A DNA stretch of 64,000 nt from Nansenia antarctica. Taxonomy: Eukaryota > Chordata > Actinopteri > Argentiniformes > Microstomatidae. Position numbers and translations under genes: made by a program. Each line of letters starts with the position of its first letter. Within the stretch, counting starts at the first letter, position 1. This document shows positions 42,666 to 53,869 of the stretch, piece by piece. The notes under the pieces were generated by a model. The model was not told the origin of the DNA and did no database searches. It saw nothing but the letters and a program-made list of their open reading frames with translations. The DNA is taken from NCBI GenBank assembly GCA_963989245.1, contig OZ022340.1:41767076-41831075 (forward strand). The letters are read 5' to 3'.

Positions 42666-42809
42666 CTCAGCATCTCTCTTCCTGTTGCGCACTTTCTCCA
42701 CTTCCTGTAGCACCGTCTGAGCCTCGTCCACGTTGCCTTCTGCACCCAGCTGCTCCGCGTTCGCCAGCAGCTTCCCAATGTCCTCGTTGAGCTCATGCAC
42801 CTTCTCTGC
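42666..42809 (-). CDS. luc7l: LUC7L helical exon
   Basis: 48 codons encode AEKVHELNEDIGKLLANAEQ, LGAEGNVDEAQTVLQEVEKV and RNRKRDAE, the long helix between the zinc fingers. Donor GAG/gtaccc, acceptor ccacacag. The acceptor and first 18 bases of this exon are repeated about seven more times upstream in the transcript (42840-43135 in window coordinates). Confidence 0.95.
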
Positions 42810-43152
42810 CTGTGTGGATGCGCACAAACAACATGAAACCTTCTCTGCCTGTGTGGACGCACACAAACAACATGAAACTCATGCACCTTCTCTGCCTGTG
42901 TGGACGCACACAAACAACATGAAACTCATGCACCTTCTCTGCCTGTGTGGACGCACACAAACAACATGAAACTCATGCACCTTCTCTGCCTGTGTGGACG
43001 CGCACAAACAACATGAAACTCATGCACCTTCTCTGCCTGTGTGGACGCACACAAACAACATGAAACTCATGCACCTTCTCTGCCTGTGTGGACGCGCACA
43101 AACATCATGAAACCTTCTCTGCCTGTGTGGACACGCACAAACAACATGAAAC
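42801..43152 (-). repeat. luc7l: 47-bp minisatellite built from the LUC7L exon's 3' splice site
   Basis: Copies start at 42801 (the real exon edge), 42840, 42887, 42934, 42981, 43028, 43075 and about 43114. Most are spaced 47 bp; 39-bp units lack tcatgcac. On the minus strand each copy contains ccacacag then GCAGAGAAGG, and the full ones continue TGCATGAG, exactly the acceptor and exon start. Confidence 0.9.
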
Positions 43153-43194
43153 GGATCCAAATAAAATAAGACAAGATCATAATAAGGTTCATTC

Positions 43195-43400
43195 ACACAA
43201 AGTCATGTGAAGAAATTAGGACACCCCATGAAATATTTGGTTATTTTTTTAAGAAATGTGGACATATTTGATCTTATTTCAAACAATATCTATAGATAAC
43301 GGTGATGTAATTGAACCAAAAACAATGTAGTTCTGTTATCATTTATTTAACAAAGAAATTAACAAAGATGCCAATTCCTACCAAGGAAAAAGTTAGGATA
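43195..43400. mobile_element. mariner-like non-autonomous remnant
   Basis: Left text gtgaagaaattaggacaccc and right text aaaaagttaggataccct resemble the inverted ends of a fish mariner MITE. No transposase. Confidence 0.4.
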
Positions 43401-43404
43401 CCCT

Positions 43405-43990
43405 AGACCAGTTCTCAACCTTTTTTGGGCCAGCACCCCCCTGTCCATTATCCAGGTGTCTTACCGTCCCCCATCAAAAAAAAGTAGGCTTATTTTCTTC
43501 CCTGAATATTAATGTTGACTAATATTCTGTGTTATATCACAGAACAACAATAACACAGCAGCGATTTCACACATGTCCGGTGCAGAACAAACAGTAGGCT
43601 ACAAAACGGTATATTACAACTAACATAGTTTGTTTTTTAAGTGTGCTGGTGTTGCATTTCGACAAATTGCTGTTTTATGATGCTAATATTTATTCATTTT
43701 TGATTGGACTTTGGGGGGGGGGGGGTGTGTGTCACAATATGGCGGCAAACGCTAGGGGGCTATTATTTTAATATTTTATTTAGTATTCTATGGTATTATT
43801 TTCATAAACTGACCACTTAGTTCGAATTTCTCATATCAAAACATAACAAAGTTCCAAAGTTCAGAGCTCTGCGCTCTGGGACCGCTCAGAGATGGGTGCT
43901 CTGACTGAAAACACTGACTGGTTTTGTCCGAGCGAACTGACCGTTCATGCATTTACGAACGTACCTGTAATAACACTGCTGACAGCTGAT
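43405..43990. mobile_element. hAT-like repeat
   Basis: Begins ccagttctcaaccttttttg, a common hAT terminus. Around 43860-43985 it shares text with 985-1275. No transposase frame is seen. Confidence 0.35.
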
Positions 43991-44380
43991 CAATCGCAAG
44001 CAGAGTAGTGGTTTCCTATAGCAACAAAAGACGCTGACAGCTGTTCGGAGTGCTTATGTGTTCGTTTCCAGGACATCAGAGGAGCAACATATCACAAAAA
44101 GTGATCGTATATTTTAGTTTGTAAACGTTAAGACGAACACATCGCAATGCTAACCTCAGAATGGCACTAGGGATAACATCCACAACAACACTTAACAGTA
44201 ATACATTTATGTAATATACTGTAATGAACCTGCGAGGGGAGGGGACATTCGTAGCTGATTTCTCCAGGTTAGATTATTGGTAGGCTAAGCGACAGAGCCC
44301 TTTCCGGACTGGTTTATTACAATACGATCGCTTTTTTGAGATAGGTTGTTCCTGCTGTGATGTTCTGGTATGGTGGTATG
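43991..44380. other. LUC7L intron, no feature seen
   Basis: No gene or named repeat recognised. Confidence 0.4.
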
Positions 44381-44384
44381 GTAT

Positions 44385-44493
44385 AAGGCAGGGGTGCCCA
44401 CACTTTTTTGAACCAAGATCTACTTTTCAAGTAGCCAGTCTGCCAAGATCTACCAGTCTAGTTTAAACATCGCAAACGTACACGCACGTACTA

Positions 44494-44552
<59 letters not shown>

Positions 44553-44671
44553 CCCAGCCTGCATAGTACAATACACTTTCTCTCTCTCTGTCACACAGCC
44601 ACACAGGAGAAGACCATCACAAACCCTCCCTCTTTGCTATTCTCACTCACACACACACACACACACACATT
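44385..44671. repeat. hAT-like terminus followed by CA microsatellites
   Basis: The word caggggtgcccacacttttt and gatctacttttcaagtagcc at 44390-44440 mark a hAT end. (CA)n runs follow at about 44497-44549 and 44648-44669. Confidence 0.5.
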
Positions 44672-45194
44672 TTAATCATTTATTTCTGTCCACATAGAAA
44701 CAAGTATACAGGGACACAAATACTGAAGGCACAGATGGGATGCATTCACAAACAGACATGGACAATGTCTTTCACATACAACAGGACAAGACTCACGGGT
44801 ACAAGTAACACAGTCTCCGCCATATTTGGCGGCTGCCAATAATCGCAGAGACAGAGCAATACTTGCTGAGCCTTTTTGCTTCTCCCTTGGACATTCCCAG
44901 TAGACGTAGTCCTCTGACAACCAATCTGTGCACATGTCCAAGACTGCCAAATATAAAGACTAATAGCGTACACCTATAGCCTAGCTCTGAGATGGTGTCT
45001 ACAAGCTGCTGGTATTTCATGACCTTAGTCATGAAGGCTTCCTCTAGGCTTATATCAAAGTTGCATGCTACCTCTAATACAGACACCTCTCTGGACTCTT
45101 CATTAACAACAACAACATCTGGTGTGTTAGCAGACAACTGTGAAAAGTGACATTGGTCATTACAGAAATTGAACATGGATGCATTGACACAAGC
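44672..45194 (-). pseudogene. LINE endonuclease part (PD-(D/E)XK type)
   Basis: The frame carries TPDVVVVNEESREVSVLEVA, with the PD and E-x-V spacing of the restriction-like endonuclease in R2-type LINEs, and later KYQQLVDTISELGYRC. Beyond 45194 the frame enters a transposon, so it is separated from its own upstream half by the insertion at 45203. Confidence 0.65.
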
Positions 45195-46891
45195 ATGTGT
45201 ATCAGGGTTTCCGTTAACCGGTAATTCCCGGACTTTGTCCGGTAAAAGTTGTTGAAGTCCGACAAATTGAAAACTCGTCGGACATAAATGTCCGGTGAAA
45301 ATAATTCCCTCTAAGCACAATTTGAATACAATTCGCTAAAGTTCACATTCTGATTCCTTCTATTTTAAAAAAGACGAATATATAGGCTATGTATTTATTT
45401 TATTATGATATGATTTGACACCGGCATGATGATGACTCCTAATGTGTAGGCTGCCTATGCGAAACAGCGGTTGTTTCCGGTGTGCGCTATAACTCGTGCA
45501 CAATCGAGTCGAGGCAGAGAGGAGGATAGCGATGTTTCTCTCTGTGATAGTGTGATTATGCAAGCCTTTTCTGAAAGGGATGAGAACCCGATTGTTTCAG
45601 CTTCTCCCAGGGAGAAAGTGGTAGAGTTACCATCCTCCCCGAGTCCTACCATACCATCCGCTGACAGCCTATCTCTGCCTGTAACCGGCGAGCGATTGCG
45701 TGTCGCTCAAGTAGCTGATCAGTCATTAAACAAATGTTTTTTACATGCAGCTAGTGAGGAATCTGAAATAGGGGGCAACGTAGTTTATTTCCTTAACGAT
45801 GGGATATTAATGCGTAAATGGTCTCCTCCTAATGCAAATGGTTGTGAGTGGAATACTGTAAAACAAGTGGTTGTGCCTGTGGGTTATAGACAACAGGTGT
45901 TATCTGTAGCACATGAGAGCCAGTGGTCAGGACATTTAGGTATAACTAAAACTTATCAGCTGATATTGAAACATTTCTTTTGGCCCGGACTGAAGGCGGA
46001 TGTTGCCAAGCACTGCCGCTGTTGCCATACTTGTCAGATGGCGGGTAAGCCTAATCAATCCATTCCACCCGCACCATTGCATCCCATTCCTGCTATAGGG
46101 GAGCCATTTGAACGTGTAATAATTGATTGTGTTGGACCTTTGCCTAGGACTAAAAGTGGAAGTCAGTATTTGCTTACTATTATGTGCGCTGCTACTCGTT
46201 TTCCCGAAGCTGTTCCGTTGCGTAACATATCAGCCAGCTCAGTGGTGAAAGCTTTAACAACGTTTTTTTCCACATTCGGTCTTCCTCTTGTTATACAATC
46301 TGACCAGGGCACTAACTTTCAGTCTAAGCTTTTCAAACAAACCCTAAGAACGTTAGGGGTACGATGTCACGCCAGAAGCCTACATGCTTGCACTGTTCAA
46401 TAAAATGCGAAATGCCTTCCCAACCAGCGAGACCTGGTTATAGAAATGACGTTGTTTTATTGATTAAAAAAAAGGGTAAAACTGGAAAGAGAAAATAGAA
46501 AATTCACATTAATCCCAAACAATTTAACAAACTTCAGTTAACGTAATGTGGAGTCTGTTCATTGATCGATGCTGTCTGTTCAGTTCCCAGTGAGGCGCCC
46601 GTTCAGCGCTGGACATAATGGCATAGCGCGCATGCGAATCATGTTATATTATTATATATTATATAGCTCGCATCTAATCGTATCGGATGAGAAATAGACA
46701 TTAAATGGCATATATAGGCCGCTACACAACAGTAATCACCGCGACAAACAGCTATATTAGTTTTTTTTTTTTTTTTTTTTTTTATATTTTAATATGATGA
46801 CCGGAATATATCACGTTTGTCCGGTAAATCGGAATCTTCCCGGACACGATGTCCGGCGGCAATTTTTTCTAACGGAAACCCTGATGTGTAT
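45195..46891 (+). mobile_element. hAT-type element carrying a Gypsy integrase fragment
   Basis: Inverted ends CAGGGTTTCCGTTA and TAACGGAAACCCTG bound 1681 bp (45203-46883), with a perfect 8-bp target duplication ATGTGTAT (45195-45202 and 46884-46891). Subterminal ccggtaattcccggac on the left and gtccggtaaatcgg on the right also pair. The interior has an open 310-codon integrase-like frame and no hAT transposase or reverse transcriptase. Confidence 0.85.
45471..46403 (+). CDS. Truncated Gypsy-type integrase inside a hAT-type element
   Basis: The open frame (first real ATG at about 45558) starts with a pre-integrase linker (ITRAQSSRGREED) and then the zinc-binding H-H-C-C set: HESQWSGHLG and CRCCHTCQ. 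The catalytic core shows the first Asp in VIIDCVGPLP and the second in IQSDQGTNFQ. It stops before the catalytic Glu, so the DDE triad is incomplete. The stop codon overlaps an AATAAA (about 46399-46404). No stop or frame break interrupts the rest. Gypsy integrases insert cDNA; this copy could bind DNA but not catalyse. It might be plain captured DNA or a co-opted protein. Confidence 0.75.
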   Translation: MFPVCAITRAQSSRGREEDSDVSLCDSVIMQAFSERDENPIVSASPREKVVELPSSPSPTIPSADSLSLPVTGERLRVAQVADQSLNKCFLHAASEESEIGGNVVYFLNDGILMRKWSPPNANGCEWNTVKQVVVPVGYRQQVLSVAHESQWSGHLGITKTYQLILKHFFWPGLKADVAKHCRCCHTCQMAGKPNQSIPPAPLHPIPAIGEPFERVIIDCVGPLPRTKSGSQYLLTIMCAATRFPEAVPLRNISASSVVKALTTFFSTFGLPLVIQSDQGTNFQSKLFKQTLRTLGVRCHARSLHACTVQ

Positions 46892-48000
46892 ACATTTTCA
46901 CTGTAACTGGGAAGTGGAGTGATATGTCCTTTACTATTAGGCTCACAATTCTGTCATGACGTGCTATATACATTCCTTTGTAAACATAACAGCCATTCAA
47001 GATATGTGAAAGTGTTTCTGTAACCTGTTCTGTGGTGTGGTGCAAGCAATGAGGAACCTGAGTGGAGGGAAACCAAATAGAGAGGTTGAGTCTGGTAGGA
47101 AGGACTTGTAATATGGCCTTGGTTGTGAATATGACAGTCCTCATCGAGTGCAGTGTTTTTTAGAAAAGAATGGGAAACAGAGTGATCAGCTGTGGGAAGA
47201 CATGCCAGTTTTCCCTGGAGTTTCAGACCAGTCCAGTGTTGTTGTTGTTGATGTTGATGAAGGTCCATGAGAGTCCGTCTGGCCCCTCTAGATGTTAGCT
47301 GGTGGCTCTGTCCAGCAAAGGAGGCTGTTGCCCTGACCTGTGTGAGAGGGTCAGATATACAGTTCTCTGAGACCCGAACAGTCTCAGAGTCAGACCGCAC
47401 CCACTCCAGGGACACCCCGGCTCGGACACAGAGGTCATTCAGGTCTGGCCAATCAGACCAGACTCCAAAACCAGCGGAATGAGTGTCCAATTTTCCGCTG
47501 GGTTTCCTCTTGAACCCAAGGAAGTGGGGCTCCGCCCCCCTGGCAACTGGGACCTTCCTTCTCCTCAGGTCCAGGAACATGGAGGAGCGGGCCAGCTCCC
47601 TGACGTCCTTGTCGTCGTTGTTAAGCATCCTGAGAAGATGGGAAATTCTCATGCTGGTGTAGATCCATTCTACATTGGGGACCCCTAGCCCTCCCTCCCA
47701 TTGGGGATGAAAGATGATGTCACGGGTGCTGTGTGAATTGAGTCCAAGCCACCTGCGCACTACGCTCACAGTCTTGTTGTTCATTTCACACAGCACTTTC
47801 TGGGGGATGTGGACATTGGAGAAGAGGTGCTGAACTTTGGACAGGGCCACCTGCCTGATGGCTTCTAACTTCATAGTTAGTGGCAGAGGACAACTGTCTA
47901 TCAAGTCCAGCCTGGAAGTGAACTCAGTCAGGATGTTATTGACTTGCTCCTTCCACTCTCCTGCGATGTTAATTTTATGTCCAAGATATGGGTGTCTCAT
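46892..48000 (-). pseudogene. LINE linker/thumb region with Cys-His motif
   Basis: A long minus-strand frame carries YLGHKINIAGEWKEQVNNIL, VVRRWLGLNSHSTRDIIFHP and later PHCLHHTTEQVTETLSHILN followed by GC, a C-H-H-C-like motif found between reverse transcriptase and the restriction-like endonuclease in R2-type LINEs. The frame changes near 47150. It joins the 45194 endonuclease half across the hAT-type insertion. Confidence 0.65.
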
Positions 48001-48030
48001 GAAGAGAATTTACATGAATGGGCTGTGTTG

Positions 48031-49101
48031 CTAAAGAGATGCTAAAGAGAACACAGGGGGTGTGTCTGTTTTTGAGTGGTACCACCTGTTCCCCCCACTC
48101 CGCCTCTCATACAGGACAGCACATTTGCTGGCTTTGACCTCCAGGCCAGACCATTCCAGAAAACGATCCGTCCTGCAGAGCATGTTCTTGATGACGCTCT
48201 CTTCCCTGGAGGCCAGGACAACATCATCTGCGTAGCCCTGCACTGGGTTGGGGGAGATGACACCCTCAGGGGCACACTGACACAGCCACTTAATCCACTG
48301 GTTGATGGCAATTATGAAATTAACCGCGCTCCATGGACAGCCAGTTTTAATGCCTGTCTGAAGTGGTGTTGGGCGAGTGAGCTGCTTCCCACAGATTACT
48401 TGGATGGTGGAGCTTCGGTACACATCTCTCACAATGTCAATGAATAGCTGGGGTAGCTGTATCTCTTCCAGTGATCTAATCATTATATTGTGAGCTAATG
48501 TCCCAAAAGCATCTCTAAAATCAAGAAAGACTGTAAAGAGTTTACATGACTGATGTTTACATGACTGATGTTTAAAGTCATCTATCCCTGTCTTAAGGCA
48601 GAACACATGCTCATCCATACCCATCCTGCTGATGTAAGCCTTCTGTTTGGTGGACAAGATGTTAGCATCCTCCAACCAGGGCAGGACTCGGGCCAGTATG
48701 CACTTCATGAACACCTTATAGATGGTAGGGAGAAGAGAGATGTCCCTCCATGTTGTTGGATCTTCAGGGATATTGCCTTTCTTTGGGATGCGATGTATCA
48801 ATGCTCCTTTCCATGAATCTGGAACTCGCTTATTCTCCAAACAGACATTAAAAACAGTTGTTAATGTCTGACAAGACTGTGTGGATTTCAGTGCCTCGTA
48901 TGTCACCCCATCTGAGCCACTGGCCTTGTTGTTGGGAAGGCTGTGCAAAACACACTCCACCTCCTGGGCGGTGAAGTGTGAGGTGTCAGGGAGGAAAGGT
49001 GGATTGGGTGACGTCACCTCCCCATGCCAAGGCGGTGGTGGGAGGTCGCCACCTGACCGGTTGTTTTGACACTTTGTATCGTAATAGTTCTGTATGGCTG
49101 A

Positions 49102-49105
<4 letters not shown>
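48031..49105 (-). pseudogene. LINE reverse transcriptase (R2-type)
   Basis: Minus-strand frame with LPNNKASGSDGVTYEALKST, KKGNIPEDPTTWRDISLLPT, FLDFRDAFGTLAHNIM and the catalytic GYADDVVLASRE (YADD). It begins in a CA microsatellite, so the true N terminus is lost. It stops before the linker frame at 48000. Confidence 0.75.
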
Positions 49106-49132
<27 letters not shown>

Positions 49133-50518
49133 CACTTTCTCTCACTCACACACTGACAGCCAGTCTGCAGTACCATAGCCAACTACTGACCCAACAAACA
49201 GAAAAGTAAACCAGATACAAAACAGGTAGTTCCCTAGTTTGAAAGGAGGAAATAAATGCATTTCTCTACCTTAGTGGGAGACCTGGCACTGGGAGGAGGC
49301 AGCTAGTTTCTAGAAGTCAGGGCTGTAGGAGCTGGTTGCAAGGTGTAGGCAGGCTGCAAGGTGTCATCAGCCACTGTGGATCCAACCAGGGCAGGACTCG
49401 GGCCAGTATGCACTTCATGAACACCTTATAGATGGTAGGGAGAAGAGAGATGTCCCTCCATGTTGTTGGATCTTCAGGGATATTGCCTTTCTTTGGGATG
49501 CGATGCATCAATGCTCCTTTCCATGAATCTGGAACTCGCTTATTCTCCAAACAGACATTAAAAACAGTTGTTAATGTCTGACAAGACTGTGTGGATTTCA
49601 GTGCCTCGTATGTCACCCCATCTGAGCCACTGGCCTTGTTGTTGGGAAGGCTGTGCAAAACACACTCCACCTCCTGGGCGGTGAAGTGTGAGGTGTCAGG
49701 GAGGAAAGGTGGATTGGGTGACGTCACCTCCCCATGCCAAGGCGGTGGTGGGAGGTCGCCACCTGACCGGTTGTTTTGACACTTTGTATCGTAATAGTTC
49801 TGTATGGCTGAACACACACACACACACACACACACACAGTCACTTTCTCTCACTCACACACTGACAGCCAGTCTGCAGTACCATAGCCAACTACTGACCC
49901 AACAAACAGAAAAGTAAACCAGATACAAAACAGGTAGTTCCCTAGTTTGAAAGGAGGAAATAAATGCATTTCTCTACCTTAGTGGGAGACCTGGCACTGG
50001 GAGGAGGCAGCTAGTTTCTAGAAGTCAGGGCTGTAGGAGCTGGTTGCAAGGTGTAGGCAGGCTGCAAGGTGTCATCAGCCACTGTGGATCCAACCAGGGC
50101 AGGACTCGGGCCAGTATGCACTTCATGAACACCTTATAGATGGTAGGGAGAAGAGAGATGTCCCTCCATGTTGTTGGATCTTCAGGGATATTGCCTTTCT
50201 TTGGGATGCGATGCATCAATGCTCCTTTCCATGAATCTGGAACTCGCTTATTCTCCAAACAGACATTAAAAACAGTTGTTAATGTCTGACAAGACTGTGT
50301 GGATTTCAGTGCCTCGTATGTCACCCCATCTGAGCCACTGGCCTTGTTGTTGGGAAGGCTGTGCAAAACACACTCCACCTCCTGGGCGGTGAAGTGTGAG
50401 GTGTCAGGGAGGAAAGGTGGATTGGGTGACGTCACCTCCCCATGCCAAGGCGGTGGTGGGAGGTCGCCACCTGACCGGTTGTTTTGACACTTTGTATCGT
50501 AATAGTTCTGTATGGCTG

Positions 50519-50554
<36 letters not shown>

Positions 50555-50799
50555 CACTTTCTCTCACTCACACACTGACAGCCAGTCTGCAGTACCATAG
50601 CCAACTACTGACCCAACAAACAGAAAAGTAAACCAGATACAAAACAGGTAGTTCCCTAGTTTGAAAGGAGGAAATAAATGCATTTCTCTACCTTAGTGGG
50701 AGACCTGGCACTGGGAGGAGGCAGCTAGTTTCTAGAAGTCAGGGCTGTAGGAGCTGGTTGCAAGGTGTAGGCAGGCTGCAAGGTGTCATCAGCCACTGT
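48673..50799. repeat. 709-bp tandem triplication
   Basis: The unit from ccaaccagggcaggactcgg to gccactgtgga starts at 48673, 49382 and 50091. Copies differ only in CA-repeat length and a single base (cgatgtatc in the first, cgatgcatc in the others). Each unit contains the 5' part of the reverse transcriptase, the CA run and about 280 bp of upstream DNA. Confidence 0.9.
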
Positions 50800-51165
50800 G
50801 GATCTGTCATCGAAAAGGCAATCTGCAGCCTCGAGAAACGCTTTTTTCACAATTTCGCCGTCTTTGTTTTCTTCTTGTGTTTAACAAGAACGTGACTGAC
50901 GCGATAAGAAGCTATCGTTGCAGCCGTACGTTTTCACTCTTTTGCCACATTTCCCTTCTTCCAAACAGCCATCATAGAGAAACAGCCATCATAGATCTGC
51001 AGATCAGACAGACGCACTTCCAATATCACATCGTGTAAAAAAGTCCCCCTCCCATTCTGGATGGAAGTTGTACGTTATTGTTTTTTTACTTGGTCCAGCT
51101 TCCCCACTCATTATATATACCCTTTCTTTAGTATTATATAGTAAATAGTAGAAATTGGAAGGCTA
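50800..51165. other. LUC7L intron, no feature seen
   Basis: A short duplication of acagccatcatagaga/t occurs near 50970. No gene or named repeat. Confidence 0.4.
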
Positions 51166-52675
51166 ACTAGTTAATTAGTCTCGCCGGTATTTAGTATTCT
51201 GTAATTGGTGCTGTTGACTGCGCATGCGTGGTTCTGGATCTCGGACTTTTTCCTCCTGAAGTCTACGATGAATTTCTGGGTCTTTGACTTGTTTAGCAGC
51301 AGGTTGTTAACCTTGCACAGCTTGCTCAGTTGCTCTACCTCATCCCTGTACGCCGCCTCGTCCCCCCCCGAGATACATCCCACCACGGTGGTGTCGTCTG
51401 CAAACTTTACGATGTAGTTGCTGGGGTGGACGGGGGTGAAGTCGTGGGTGTAGAGGTTGTAGAGGATGGGGCTTAGCACGCAGCCCTGGGGGGACCCAGT
51501 GCTGAGGCTGAGGGCTGTGGGGGCCCACCCGCACCCTCTGGGGGCGGTCGGTCAGGAAGTTTTTGATCCACGCACATATAGAGTGTGATAGACCCAGGTC
51601 TAGTAGTTTGGTCACTAGCCTGTCTGGAAGGATGGTGTTGAAGGCGGAGCTGAAGTCCACGAAGAGCAGTCTCGCGTAGCTGTTTCCCCTCTCCAGGTGG
51701 GATAGAGTGGCGTGGAGAGTCGTCGCTATGGCGTCCTCTGTGGGCTCTGTAGGCGAACTGGTATGGATCCAGGTTGGGCGGGAGGCGTGTGAGTATGTGG
51801 GCCCGGACTAGTTTCTCGAAGCACTTCATGATGATTGGTGTGAGTGCCACCGGGCGGTAGTCGTTTAGGCAGCTCACCGTGCTTTTCTTCGGGACTGGGA
51901 TGATAGTTGAGGTTTTCAGGCAGGGTGGGACGGTGGCCTGGGACAGGGACTGGTTAAAGATGTTGGTGAAAACCCCGGCCAGCTGGTCGGCGCAGTCTCT
52001 CAGCACCCGTCCCAGGACGCCATCCGGCCCCGAGGCTTTCCTGGGGTCCACCGCCTTCAGTACGCGTCTCACCTCATGCTCTGTGAGGGTGAGGCTGCTG
52101 AGAGCTGGAGAGAGTGGTGTTTGTGTTGCGGTTACCTCCGTTCGCCCCTCGTCGAACCGGGCGTAGAAGGTGTTCAGCTTTCCCGCCAGCAGGGGGTCGT
52201 CCTTGGCTCTGAAGTTTGTCATCTGCTGAACCCCCTGCCACATCCGCCTGGAGTCGTTGCTCAGGAGGCATTCCTCAATCTTCTCTCTGTGCTCTGCCTT
52301 GGCCGCTTTGATGCCGCGCTTTAGGTTGGCCCTGGTGGAGCTGTACAGCGGTGTGCTCTTCCCTGCGAAGAAGGCGTTGTCCCTCTCGTTGATCAGTTTT
52401 TGGACCTTCCCAGTCATCCATGGCTTCGTGTTGGGGTAGACCCGGACCCGTTTGTCCACGGTGACTGAGTTGGTGCAGTTCACTATGTGGTTCAGAACCG
52501 ACGACGTGTACTGTTCCAGGTCCTCATGCTCATATTCCTGCCATAGGGTGTCATTTAGGCAGATCTGCAGTGGAGCGGACCCTTCTGGCCAGGTTCTGAC
52601 AGTCTTAGTGGTGATGGGAGCACTTTTCCCCATTGTAGTGTATGCAGGAATCATTATAGTATTATCAGACATAAT
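51166..52675 (-). mobile_element. LINE (APE-type family) reverse transcriptase, degenerate
   Basis: Three overlapping minus-strand frames (52672-51473, 51660-51340, 51479-51171) cover a LINE from the linker to just after the polymerase. The linker (NERDNAFFAGKSTPLYSSTR) resembles that of the LINE at 31905. 5' and 3' ends are lost. Confidence 0.75.
51473..52672 (-). pseudogene. LINE reverse transcriptase, fingers/palm part
   Basis: 399 residues with linker text, VDPRKASGPDGVLGRVLRDC, PVPKKSTVSCLNDYRPVALT and PNLDPYQFAYRAHRG. A frame change follows; the catalytic motif is found as KFADDTTVVG in the next frame (near 51405). It cannot be made as one protein. Confidence 0.75.
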
Positions 52676-53299
52676 ACATTATAGTATTATCAGTACAGTG
52701 TATCAATGCAGTCTGAGGTTTGGCAGTTAAGTGCAATTCTGACTGCATAGCTTGAGACTTTTTTACTTTTACAAATTAAGAGATTCTAATCTTATTCAGA
52801 AATAATCAAAACTAAGTTAAACTATGTTATAATAAAGTAAAAAAAAAAAAAACACTGATTCCTCTAACCAGTTTGTCATGCATTTCTTTATTCCAACACC
52901 ACACATGTTTTTGTTTTATCTCCTCCCCCCCCCCAAAAATACAAGTAAATACGATTAATCAGATTAATTTCAGAATATTATTGTGATTAACTTGATTAAA
53001 AATTGTAATCGATTGACAGCACTTATATCTAATTTAAAAAGTTCTATCACGTCCATCTCTCAATATTATTAAAATGAAAATCAAATGTTCATATGTTTAA
53101 ATATGTTGGAAAAGACTGGTTTTCATGCGTAATCATAACTTTTTCACATGTCTATATATCACTCCACTGCGATGCACCCAATTACATGGTGGACATGCTC
53201 ATAAGATACACACCAGCTAGACCCCTAAGGTCTAGTGGCACGGAACTTTTAATAGTGCCAAAGGGTAGGACAAAGAGATTTGGAGGATCAGCTTTTAGC
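52676..53299. other. LUC7L intron with a hAT-like terminus
   Basis: At about 52950-53025 the words gattaatcagattaatttc and tgtaatcgattgacagcact resemble a hAT terminus of the ...tcaatcgatt type. The rest is AT-rich and unassigned. Confidence 0.35.
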
Positions 53300-53800
53300 A
53301 TACAGTGCCTTGCAAAAGTATTCACCCCCCTTGGCTTTTGACCTATTTTATTACATTACAACCTGTAATTTAAAAAAAAAATAATCAGAATTTTATTTTA
53401 TGAATCTGCACAAAATAGTGTTAGTTTTTAAATGAAATGAGAAATATATATTAAAAAAGAATTTAAAAAAATAAAGAACTGAAAATTGCCATGTGCATAT
53501 GTATTCACCCCCTTTGTTATGAAGCCCCTAAAAACTTCTGGTGCAACCAATTACCTTCAGAAGTCACATAATTAGTGAAATGAAGTCCACTTGTATGCAA
53601 TCAAAGTGTCACATGATCTGTCAGTATATACACACCTTTTCTGAAAGGCCCCAGAGGCTGCAACACCTAAGCAAGAGGCACCACCAACCAAACACTGCCA
53701 TGAAGACCAAGGAACTCTCCAAACAAGTCAGAGACAAAGTTGTTGAGAAGTACTCCCAGTAGCACCTAGAGCAGTACTGGAACCGGTACAAGGGTGTACC
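53300..53800 (+). mobile_element. Tc1-like remnant
   Basis: Starts with cagtgccttgcaaaagtatt caccccc, a common fish Tc1 terminus. A transposase N-terminal relic MKTKELSKQVRDKVVEKY occurs at about 53700-53755. The rest of the transposase is missing. Confidence 0.6.
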
Positions 53801-53869
53801 AGGACCACCATCAGGTTGTATTGCTGTCATCTTTATTGTGTTGTTGCATCATAACTGTGCTTAAGATTC

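Larger units (their letters stand above)
44690..49105 (-). mobile_element. R2-superfamily LINE with restriction-like endonuclease
   Basis: Minus-strand order is reverse transcriptase (49105-48031), linker with a Cys-His motif (48000-46892), then an endonuclease (45194-44690), the layout of R2/R4-type LINEs with a restriction-like enzyme. It is split by a hAT-type element at 45203-46883. A 709-bp segment at its 5' part is present three times (48673-50799). Confidence 0.75.

Noticed and set aside
45203..46883. Ginger transposon as the identity of the integrase-bearing element
   Set aside because: Ginger elements make 4-5-bp duplications and keep the whole DDE core; this has an exact 8-bp duplication, hAT-style ends and no catalytic Glu.
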